DNA of 64,000 nt from Chlorobiaceae bacterium. Lineage in GTDB: Bacteria; Bacteroidota; Chlorobiia; Chlorobiales; Chlorobiaceae. The DNA lies in contig JAAXWQ010000001.1 of assembly GCA_013335115.1 (NCBI GenBank), positions 1 to 64,000 of the forward strand. Direction: 5' to 3'. This document shows positions 49,251 through 56,189 of this stretch, piece by piece. Each line of letters opens with the position of its first letter. Position 1 is the stretch's first letter. The notes below the pieces were generated by a model. That model saw only the letters and a list, made by a program, of their open reading frames with translations. It did no database searches and was not told the DNA's origin. Both the position numbers and the translations under genes were made by a program.

Positions 49251-49805
49251 ATGAGCATACTCGAAGGAACGCTCTCCTGGACCAGCGTGCCCGTCCCGCC
49301 TGTCCTGAAAAGCCTTGGATTGCAGGAGCAGCAGGCCGTGGCCGACTTCGCCCGCGCCGTGGTCGACGAGAAGACCGACGGCTTCGATGAGCTGTACCAG
49401 GCCATCGGCACGATCGTACGCTACATCCCGCACTTCATCGTCATTCCGCTCATGGTGGACCACATCAGGCCGCAAATATCGGCAGGAGTGTGCCGGACGA
49501 TGGGTGTCGAGCAGGCGATCCATTACGCCAACGACCTTCCGCTCGAATATTTCAGTGAAGTCTCACGCCACCTCGACAGCGAGATGATGGCCCGCATCCT
49601 CGAAAAAATGAAACGGAACCATGCGGAAAAAGTCATCCAGTATGAACTCAGGCATCACCTGAACCACATGCTCGAGATTTCCGGGCACCTCGAAAACCGC
49701 ATGCTCGAGTTCGTCGCCCGCCAGGTCACCCTGCCCGACCGGCCGGAAGAGCTTGAAACCCATCCCCACCGGGAGGTCATCGAAAAGCTGCGCGCCCTGC
49801 AGTGA
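49251..49805 (+). CDS. Conserved-looking hypothetical protein, helical
   Basis: The 184-residue product is not recognised with certainty. It is almost entirely helical, with short repeated helix pairs (about 65-150, such as AIHYANDLPLEYFSEVSRHLDSEMMARILEKM). These recall the N-terminal helical domain of MgtE magnesium transporters, but the resemblance is weak. It has no signal peptide or TM segment. It is divergent from the ABC-F gene across 150 bp. Confidence 0.6.
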   Translation: MSILEGTLSWTSVPVPPVLKSLGLQEQQAVADFARAVVDEKTDGFDELYQAIGTIVRYIPHFIVIPLMVDHIRPQISAGVCRTMGVEQAIHYANDLPLEYFSEVSRHLDSEMMARILEKMKRNHAEKVIQYELRHHLNHMLEISGHLENRMLEFVARQVTLPDRPEELETHPHREVIEKLRALQ

Positions 49806-49884
49806 CTATTGATGCGTGACGCGTGACGAGCGGCTGGAGAGAGAAACGCACGAAGGCACGCCCATGTGACGGTTGCCCGCCGGG

Positions 49885-50340
49885 CTAATGAAGGTCGCGT
49901 TTCTCGGAGCTGGAGACGAGTTTGTGCAGGATGCCGATGACCATGAGGGAGGCGAGCACCAGGCCGTAGTGCCACGCGTTGAACAGCTGTTCTGCGTTCT
50001 GGCCGGCGGAGGCGACCTTGACCGGCTCAACGATAAGCTGGCGTAGCAACGTGATCATGGCGACCTCGATGAACACCACCAGGTGGAACACGCCGTTCTG
50101 GACGTAATTGATTTCAGCGGAGATGAGGCTGGAGAGGGTCCAGACGATGAACAGGGTGCCCAGCGCCTGGAGGAACCCGTGGGCAAGCTGGTTGAGCTGG
50201 ACGGCACGCACGACCGCCATGACGAACTCCCACAGCACCATCAGGCTCGCCATGACGAGCGCTATGGCAAGCAGCACGTGGAGGAAATGGTTGAATGCCT
50301 GCAGCGCCCAGACCAGGCGCTCTTCGAAGGATCCTTTCAT
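49885..50340 (-). CDS. PsiE-family (phosphate-starvation-inducible) membrane protein
   Basis: The 151-residue protein has four TM helices (about 18-40, 52-72, 80-100 and 120-140). It also has the family segments LIVEPVKVASAG and LGTLFIVWTLSSLISAEI. Function in bacteria is unknown; the family name comes from E. coli PsiE. The open frame begins at 50391; the ATG at 50340 is nearest the family start. Confidence 0.75.
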   Translation of the reverse strand: MKGSFEERLVWALQAFNHFLHVLLAIALVMASLMVLWEFVMAVVRAVQLNQLAHGFLQALGTLFIVWTLSSLISAEINYVQNGVFHLVVFIEVAMITLLRQLIVEPVKVASAGQNAEQLFNAWHYGLVLASLMVIGILHKLVSSSEKRDLH

Positions 50341-50546
50341 GGGGTGCTCAGATTGCCGTGGATGAATCCCCTGCAGACAAGGGGGGCTCACGGAATGCCG
50401 TTGCTTCGCCTGCTCTTCAAATTTTACGAGAAAAACAGGGACAATGCAACGGTTTCGACCATTTCGATGAAAAAAGGAAGGTGATTAGCATACCGTCAGG
50501 TCCTGGCCGCCGGGATTGCCCCGGCAGCCGTTCGTTCCCTCGCCCA

Positions 50547-50906
50547 TTACCGGACGATCACCCTGATGTTCCCGGCCAGACTGCTGATATTCTGGGCGGA
50601 GATCACGTTGAGGCTCGACATGCCGTTCACCGATGCCGCCATGCCCGCAGCTTCGGAACTGCCGAAAACGTTGGTGTTGGAAAAGCCGAAGCCGATGCCG
50701 CGGGAGCTGTTGACGGCGACATCGGTCTGGTGGACATTTCCGAAAGTCCTGGCCAAGCCGACGGCGTATCCCTGACCGATGGTCCGTGCCTGGATCTGGT
50801 TGAACTGCTCGACCGACCACGGGTCAATCGCGAAGACAGGAACAGCCGCCAGGCAGAGCCCTGCGATTGCCATTGCATGCAGGGCGACGTAAGATCTTTT
50901 TTTCAT
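50547..50906 (-). CDS. Small secreted protein, Ser/Gly/Asn-rich
   Basis: The 119-residue product has a signal peptide (MKKRSYVALHAMAIAGLCL ... VFA, about 1-27). Its mature part is rich in Ser, Gly, Asn and Ala (GFGFSNTNVFGSSEAAGM), and a hydrophobic valine-rich end follows. No known family is recognised. An AGGA box 8 nt before the ATG at 50906 decides the start. With the two genes upstream on the same strand it forms a group of small exported proteins. Confidence 0.65.
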   Translation of the reverse strand: MKKRSYVALHAMAIAGLCLAAVPVFAIDPWSVEQFNQIQARTIGQGYAVGLARTFGNVHQTDVAVNSSRGIGFGFSNTNVFGSSEAAGMAASVNGMSSLNVISAQNISSLAGNIRVIVR

Positions 50907-50957
50907 TTCGACCATCCTTTGTGTCTTTGGGTTTTCGTCGATTGCATGAAGACTGAA

Positions 50958-51878
50958 TCATTCATGCGTCGCCTTGTACTCCTTCTTGCGGATCACAGTG
51001 CCGTTGCCGTTGCCATTGCCGTTGCCGTTCGGCTTCTCCTTGCCATCCCTGTTCTCCTTTATCTCAGGCACCTGGACGCCGGGCACCGACTTGCCGAAAC
51101 AGCGCACCAGGTCGATCGGGCTCTCCTTGTCCTGGAGCACGATCAGGAACGTGCAGCCGACGATGGCCGTAGGCACCGTCACGCCGCCTGAGGCAGACAA
51201 CCCGGTCGCCACGCCGGTAAGCGCCCCAAGCGGTCCGTTGATCAGGCCGGAAATGACCGGCGAGACGGACACGCCACGGCTTTTCGCATCGACTCCGATT
51301 CCGAACGAGATCAGATCGGGGTAGGAGAGCAGGAGCACGTCATAGCCCTGCAACTCGCTCAGGCATCCGACATAGTGGGTCGCATCATAGATGATGGTCG
51401 GAAGATCGACCTCGTCGCCGCTGTTCTTGAGGCTCTGCACCGTCAGGGAGCCAACGACCCGTCCTTTGGCGACGCCATTGAAATCGAACAGGATCTTCCT
51501 GTTCTTCGAATCTGGTTTTCTTGACAGTTCGGCCGCGTTGTAGATAACTTTCGTCGAACCGCTTTCGCCTTTCCCTACCTTGTGGACCGCCGTTGAGAAG
51601 AAATATTGCGAAAGCACGGGAAGTCCGGCAATCTGCGCAGGCTTTCCGAGGACGCTGAACAGCGTCGGAGAGACGACCGGCGCCGTGACGGTGCCAGGCA
51701 TGTAGGCCTGCTGCGGTGATGCTTCGAAGGTCTGCGTAATGCTGCTGGTACCACTTGCTGCAGTAGCCTCAGTGCCAGCGACCGCACCGGAGTTGTTGGC
51801 CCCAACCGTGGTTTCTGCAAACGCATCGTTGCCATGCAACATGAGCACCAGGCCGGCGACGGCAAGAATCTTTTTCAT
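50958..51878 (-). CDS. Secreted hypothetical protein with NG-repeat tail
   Basis: The 306-residue product has a signal peptide (about 1-22, ...NDAFA). A Thr/Ser/Ala-rich N-terminal region follows, then a mixed domain (about 95-265). The tail is an imperfect Asn-Gly dipeptide repeat (NGNGNGNGNG near 287-297) followed by lysines. The repeat is coded by a 6-bp microsatellite at 51000-51033. It lies downstream of the small secreted gene at 52319 and a hairpin. No family is recognised. Confidence 0.65.
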   Translation of the reverse strand: MKKILAVAGLVLMLHGNDAFAETTVGANNSGAVAGTEATAASGTSSITQTFEASPQQAYMPGTVTAPVVSPTLFSVLGKPAQIAGLPVLSQYFFSTAVHKVGKGESGSTKVIYNAAELSRKPDSKNRKILFDFNGVAKGRVVGSLTVQSLKNSGDEVDLPTIIYDATHYVGCLSELQGYDVLLLSYPDLISFGIGVDAKSRGVSVSPVISGLINGPLGALTGVATGLSASGGVTVPTAIVGCTFLIVLQDKESPIDLVRCFGKSVPGVQVPEIKENRDGKEKPNGNGNGNGNGTVIRKKEYKATHE

Positions 51879-51896
51879 TGTTTTACTGTTTAATAG

Positions 51897-51929
51897 CACT
51901 CCTCCGCAACATCACGTTGCAGAGGAGTG
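51897..51929 (-). terminator. Hairpin between two secreted-protein genes
   Basis: A 14-bp stem with one mismatch (51897-51910 with 51916-51929) has a 5-nt loop, in the minus-strand gap between the genes at 52319 and 51878. It is followed by A/T-rich sequence. It may attenuate read-through so that the first small protein is made in excess. Confidence 0.55.
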
Positions 51930-51953
51930 TCTGTTGATTGGCGTAACCGTCGA

Positions 51954-52319
51954 TCAGTTGTTGATCAGGTTTGCAACCGTCAGGGAGCCTGCCGTCGAAC
52001 CGCCCCTCCAGGAAGCGCCACCGGCAAGGCCGCCGGAAACTGCCGTCATGTTGACGGTTTGACGCTGGATGCCGAAGCTCGATGCGCCGGAAGATGAGCC
52101 GTGCATGCCGAGGTCCTTCGCATATTCGTTGGCGCTCACCAGGGTGAACGAGCTGTTGTTCACGTTGGCGAAGTTGGCTCCGCCGCCGGCAACGATGGCG
52201 TTACCAACGGTATTGAAATCGAAGGCCGTGATCTGGCCGCCCGAGAATGCGGCGAATGACGGAGTCGAGCCGATTGCCATGGCGGCTGCGAAGGCCACCG
52301 CTGCGATTGTCTTTTTCAT
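51954..52319 (-). CDS. Small secreted Gly/Ser/Asn-rich protein
   Basis: The 121-residue product has a classic signal peptide (MKKTIAAVAFAAAMAIGS ... FA). Its mature part is rich in Gly, Ser, Asn and Ala (for example SGGLAGGASWRGG). GGAG lies 7 nt before the ATG at 52319. It is the first gene after a sigma-54-like promoter and enhancer palindromes. Its composition recalls matrix or surface fibre subunits, but no family is recognised. Confidence 0.7.
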   Translation of the reverse strand: MKKTIAAVAFAAAMAIGSTPSFAAFSGGQITAFDFNTVGNAIVAGGGANFANVNNSSFTLVSANEYAKDLGMHGSSSGASSFGIQRQTVNMTAVSGGLAGGASWRGGSTAGSLTVANLINN

Positions 52320-52429
52320 AACAGTTCTCCTGAATGTGTTCATGGTAACTTGATTATCATATATCTGGACACTACCCTGCGCTCTCCCTTGTCGGGCTTC
52401 ACAGAACGTTGACCAGCCACGGTTGTTAG

Positions 52430-52445
52430 GTCAATAAGCGTGCCA
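52430..52445 (-). promoter_or_regulatory. Sigma-54-like promoter of the small secreted-protein genes
   Basis: On the minus strand, TGGCACG-CTTA-TTGAC has a perfect -24 half; the -12 half has GA where GC is preferred. It lies 111 bp upstream of the ATG at 52319. The palindrome at 52585 is centred about 147 bp further upstream. Confidence 0.62.
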
Positions 52446-52564
52446 GACACTATGGGAAGGTCTCAGAAGAGCGAGAAACGCACCGGTTTGCAAACAGGTA
52501 ATGCGGACGCGCCGGGGATTGCAGGCAACGAGAGGGCTCGAGCAACGGGAAGGTGAGAAATCCA

Positions 52565-52597
52565 TCTCAAAGTGAATGCAAACATCTCATACTGAGA
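52565..52597. promoter_or_regulatory. Tandem enhancer palindromes upstream of the secreted-protein genes
   Basis: TCTCA-TAC-TGAGA (52585-52597) is perfect. A second, weaker TCTCA-AAG-TGAAT (52565-52577) lies 20 bp away, two helical turns on the same face. The pair sits between the secreted-protein operon and the divergent SDR gene at 52688. Confidence 0.6.
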
Positions 52598-52687
52598 AAA
52601 CGGCGCACGAAGGGGTAACTCCCGGCAGGAATACAGGGATATGATTCTATCTTCAGGAACAGGCATCAACAACCGGAACACAAGGAT

Positions 52688-53398
52688 ATGGAGACCATAA
52701 CAGACCGCAAGGTCATGATCATTACCGGTGCCTCAACCGGTATCGGTGAGGCGACCGCGAAACGGGCCGTCGAGGCGGGTTGGAATGTGGTGCTGGCCGC
52801 TCGATCTGCCGAAAGGTTGAAGACGCTGGAGGCGGAGCTCGGCAGCGACCGGGCAATCGCGGTAGCCTGCGATGTGTCAAAGTGGGAGTCCCAGCAAGAG
52901 ATGGTACGCAAGGCACTCGAACGCTTCGGCAGGATCGACGCGGCATTCGCCAATGCCGGTTTTTCGAAAGGTTCGAACTTCTATGGAGGTGAGGACAAGC
53001 CTGAAGAGTGGCGGGAGATGGTGCTGACCAACGTCTACGGGGCAGCCGTCACCGCCCGCCTCATACTGCCGGAACTGGTCAAGACAAAGGGACACTTCCT
53101 GGTCACCGGCTCGGTCGTCGGACGCACCACATCGATCCGCAACCTTTATTCGGCCACCAAATGGGCAGTGACCGGCATGGCGCAGGCAATCCGCAACGAG
53201 ATGGCCTGCACCGGAATCCGGGTTACCCTCATCGAGCCAGGCGTGGTCGACACGCCGTTCTGGGAGCAGCTCCAGAAGCCCTCGGATGCAGTGCTTCAAC
53301 CGGACGACATAGCGCGTGCTGTCATCTTCGCCGTCAGCCAGCCGCCCCACGTCGACGTGAACGAGATCCTGATCCGCCCCACCGGCCAACCGCTCTAG
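52688..53398 (+). CDS. SDR family NAD(P)-dependent oxidoreductase
   Basis: The 236-residue classical short-chain dehydrogenase has GASTGIGEA (cofactor), the NAG motif (ANAGFS), Ser in TGSVVG and Tyr-x3-Lys as YSATK, plus EPGVVDTPF. The substrate is unknown. It is divergent from the secreted-protein genes and convergent with the Spy-like gene. Confidence 0.9.
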   Translation: METITDRKVMIITGASTGIGEATAKRAVEAGWNVVLAARSAERLKTLEAELGSDRAIAVACDVSKWESQQEMVRKALERFGRIDAAFANAGFSKGSNFYGGEDKPEEWREMVLTNVYGAAVTARLILPELVKTKGHFLVTGSVVGRTTSIRNLYSATKWAVTGMAQAIRNEMACTGIRVTLIEPGVVDTPFWEQLQKPSDAVLQPDDIARAVIFAVSQPPHVDVNEILIRPTGQPL

Positions 53399-53411
53399 GG
53401 AGGGGGGGACG

Positions 53412-53912
53412 TTACCAGCGGCCGCCTTTGTGCATCCCGCGGGACTCCTTCATCCTGAGCAATGCCTCGACCTGCTTCCGGTCGAGCACGGATGCCACCT
53501 CCCTCAGGTGCCGGCTCTGAAGCAGCGCCATCTTTTCATGCTGCTTGCCGATCATGCCGGAGATCTCTGAAATCTTCCGCTCGTCCGGCTTCCGGCTTAC
53601 GGACTCCCGCGCAAGGTCGTCCTGCAGGCGAAAATGCTCCTGGCGCAAAGAAGCGACCTCCTGGAAATGCTCCTGGCGAAGGTCACGGAGGCGGGCATCC
53701 TGCTTGTCGGTGAGGCCAAGCGCCTGCTTCATCGAGAAGCATTGACGGCCCATGCCGCCACGTGCCGGTCCGTAGCCGGGCATGAACCCGGGTGCGCCGA
53801 CCTGAGGGGCGGGTGGCGGGGGCAGGACGGGTGCTGGTTCGGCGGCGCGGACCGTCACGCTACCGGCACAAAGAAGTCCGGTCAGGAGTGCTGAAGCAAT
53901 CTGTCTGTTCAT
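53412..53912 (-). CDS. Periplasmic Spy/CpxP-like protein (LTxxQ type)
   Basis: The 166-residue product has a signal peptide (about 1-24, ...TVRAA) and a Pro-rich linker (PVLPPPPAP). A helical domain contains LTDKQDARLRDLRQEHF, the LTxxQ-like motif of periplasmic chaperones and metal-sensor proteins such as Spy, CpxP and ZraP. The segment LRQEHF occurs twice within about 14 residues. It ends in a His/Lys/Gly-rich tail. A role in envelope stress is inferred from family. Confidence 0.75.
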   Translation of the reverse strand: MNRQIASALLTGLLCAGSVTVRAAEPAPVLPPPPAPQVGAPGFMPGYGPARGGMGRQCFSMKQALGLTDKQDARLRDLRQEHFQEVASLRQEHFRLQDDLARESVSRKPDERKISEISGMIGKQHEKMALLQSRHLREVASVLDRKQVEALLRMKESRGMHKGGRW

Positions 53913-54060
53913 CGTATTATCTGTTCATGGTTGATCGAATATCGCCGTCTCCGGCTTCCCGGTGACCGCCTCGACCAATAAGACGCCATGAAGCATCAAA
54001 ATCCTGCGTTCGAAAACGAGAACACGAAAAAGCCCCCCCCCTGCCATCAACTAGCAACTA

Positions 54061-54486
54061 TCAAATGGCCTGCCGATGGTACTCCAGGGACCAGAGGTTC
54101 TTTGTGGTATCAAGCAGGGTGATCTTCACGCCGTAGCCCTCCCTCAGGAAGCTGATGATATCACGGTTGTCCCGGAAGGAGCTGAAATTCTCCTCGTGGG
54201 CAAACTTGCCGGCGTAATGGCTGAACACTTCGTCCCTCCGGCCAAGCGTCTGGAAGGTGACCATGACCACATGCTCCACCGTCGACACGCTGACGACCTT
54301 CCTGCTCCGGTAAAGGTCCAGCCATTCGGGCTTGCTGCTACCGGCTATCCTGAAGGTGTCCGATACGGTTTGCCCCACACCCGGCGCGGCGACGGACGGC
54401 TCGTCGTGCCGGGCGGTGCACGCACCAAGCAAGGCAATAATCAAGACCAGCGCCGACGCCGACGAAACCACACCCTTTCCTTCCAT
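54061..54486 (-). CDS. Small predicted lipoprotein (intact copy)
   Basis: The 141-residue product has a signal sequence ending in the lipobox ALLGAC, predicting a lipid-anchored envelope protein. The conserved C-terminal part includes SFLREGYGVKITLLD and NLWSLEYHRQAI. No function is recognised. AGGAGG lies 9 nt before the ATG at 54486. A frameshifted relative lies at 61512-61935. Confidence 0.7.
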   Translation of the reverse strand: MEGKGVVSSASALVLIIALLGACTARHDEPSVAAPGVGQTVSDTFRIAGSSKPEWLDLYRSRKVVSVSTVEHVVMVTFQTLGRRDEVFSHYAGKFAHEENFSSFRDNRDIISFLREGYGVKITLLDTTKNLWSLEYHRQAI

Positions 54487-54674
54487 ATTCCCGTTCCTCC
54501 TGTTTGACCGATCTCCCTGCTTCATACCATTAACTTCCAACAGCGAATGAACTTACAACAATTTTCCCATAAAACGGGCAATCAAACTGCGTTGATTATC
54601 CCCAATCGCCGAAAGAGCCTGAGGGTTCCCAGGATAAGCAGGAGTTTTTGCGGGTGATTGCGTATTTTGACCAG
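54061..54674. repeat. Direct repeat copy A (about 614 bp)
   Basis: This segment and 61512-62110 are homologous in the same orientation. Each carries a small lipoprotein gene plus about 100 bp of nearly identical DNA running to GACCAG. The two copies bound the chitosan-like operon. Copy A keeps the intact lipoprotein gene. Confidence 0.85.
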
Positions 54675-55080
54675 TTCTTTGAGTTGGGTGAGGAAGGAGG
54701 GGAACAGCGCCTGCACCTCATGCAGGCGCTCGTCAAGCTGGTTGGTGTTCTGCTCGCGGCAAACCACCTGTGCAAGCTCGTCCTCGCTGCACTTGAGCAG
54801 GGCATCAATGGACTTGCCGGTCACCGTAAGCTGGGCGAGGTAATGGTTGAGGGTGACCCGGTGAACTTTGAGCTTCTGGGCAATCTGGAACTTGTTGGCT
54901 CCCTCGGCCCTGAGTTGGATGATCCGTCAAATTTGCAGCATGGTGATTGGTCAATTTGCCATAGTACCTCAGGGTTTTACGTGAGGCACCAAAATCACCA
55001 ATCAATCGCCGATTACCTTGTCCGGAGGTGTACCGTATATGACGGAATGTCAGGTAGCCAATCCGTGCTCCGTCCACCAG
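54660..55080 (-). pseudogene. Transposase remnants (IS21 IstA-like)
   Basis: Read across frames on the minus strand, there is a helix-turn-helix segment (NKFQIAQKLKVHRVTLNHYL), then RLHEVQALFPSFLTQLKEL, which resembles the N-terminal part of IstA transposases. Upstream in another frame lies a second fragment (FGASRKTLRYYGKL), also transposase-like. The catalytic core is absent and the frames are broken. The debris lies just inside repeat copy A, marking a rearranged boundary. Confidence 0.6.
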
Positions 55081-55132
55081 AACTCGTCAGGCAATCTCGC
55101 TCCGGAGTGTACACTTTGCCCCGTAATATTCA

Positions 55133-55182
55133 AGCAAGGGATCGGCATCCCTGTTTCCGATGTATCCAATAATTCCACACAT
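55133..55182 (-). pseudogene. 5-prime fragment of glmS (glucosamine-6-phosphate synthase)
   Basis: The minus strand from 55182 reads MCGIIGYIGNRDADPLLE, the invariant GlmS N-terminus with the catalytic Cys2 of class II glutamine amidotransferases. Homology stops after about 17 codons and unrelated sequence follows. It lies 104 bp downstream of the chitosanase-like gene and in the same orientation. It suggests that a glmS gene, supplying UDP-GlcNAc precursor, once ended or followed this operon. Confidence 0.7.
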
Positions 55183-55285
55183 ACCAAAAAGAGGATTAAG
55201 GATTAATGACTGAACGTCATAATGCTGTGGATTGCGCACGCTACTCAAGAGCGCGTTTCTTTCTGAGCTGGATACCGATGCTGCT

Positions 55286-56167
55286 TCAGCGGTTTAAAGC
55301 ATCAACACGGGGCCCCGTGGAAGCTGCGGAAACCTGGGGGATTGGATGCCCGCAAAGATTCAGCATGACACTTGCTCCACCTATATGGGAAAGCATCCTC
55401 TGCGTAAGCGACTGGATGGATGGCAGGTTGCGAGGCCATGGGTACTGATTGCCTGAACCGGGAAATATGATATAGAGTATCTGTCCGAGCGGATGGGAGG
55501 GACCAGTTCTGGCTGATACCTGCTTCCCTCCAAGGCGAGCGGCCAGTGCAATTGAGATCTCACCCAGTGGGTGCTTCCGCGGGCCGATGTCTGCAACTAC
55601 AAATCCTGAGGTATAGCCGTTGTCAAGGTTAATGGCTACACCATAATCACCAATTGCCCCAACTCCATGCATACCGGCGAATGTTTCGGGAAAGACTATG
55701 TATGGTATTCGTGACGCATCAACATAACGACGAGGATCTGTTTCGGACCACCGTAAGTCTTTTAAGGCGGTCATGGAGAGATAGTATCCGGCATAGGGTC
55801 CAGATTTCATGATGTATGGTCTGCTGCTATCGGACGGATCGCGAACCAGAACGGTGCCCCACCATGCTTGGCCGGGATATCCAGCATTGGCGAGGTCGTC
55901 AAGACCTGTATTTCGGGGATGGTAGGCGGTCGGAGCACCATCTGCGTCTATGGTCATGAATCCGGTAACATAACCATAGGCGCTTTTGTCCTGCAGGGCA
56001 TAAATCTTGGTCCCCCGATACTTCTTCCATGCCTGGGGTTTCCGCACCGCCGCTTGAACATCAGAGATCACCATAGTGAAAAGCAAGACCCCGAACAGCA
56101 GCATTACCAGCATGAAATGAAGTCTGGAATCTGCAGGATCTCTGTCTGAAATAGGATTATAACCCAT
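55286..56167 (-). CDS. GH75-like chitosanase, membrane-anchored or exported
   Basis: The 293-residue product has a hydrophobic segment at about 18-38 (signal anchor or late signal peptide). The catalytic domain carries motifs of glycoside hydrolase family 75: FMTIDADGAPTAYHP, GLDDLANAG, then GAIGDYGVAI and VADIGP followed by LGEISIALAARLG. GH75 enzymes cleave chitosan, so this may trim or release a partially deacetylated GlcNAc polymer made by the upstream genes. It is the last gene of the operon, 22 bp after the deacetylase. The family call is by motif only. Confidence 0.7.
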   Translation of the reverse strand: MGYNPISDRDPADSRLHFMLVMLLFGVLLFTMVISDVQAAVRKPQAWKKYRGTKIYALQDKSAYGYVTGFMTIDADGAPTAYHPRNTGLDDLANAGYPGQAWWGTVLVRDPSDSSRPYIMKSGPYAGYYLSMTALKDLRWSETDPRRYVDASRIPYIVFPETFAGMHGVGAIGDYGVAINLDNGYTSGFVVADIGPRKHPLGEISIALAARLGGKQVSARTGPSHPLGQILYIIFPGSGNQYPWPRNLPSIQSLTQRMLSHIGGASVMLNLCGHPIPQVSAASTGPRVDALNR

Positions 56168-56189
56168 TGGTACTTACGAAATTTAGGTG

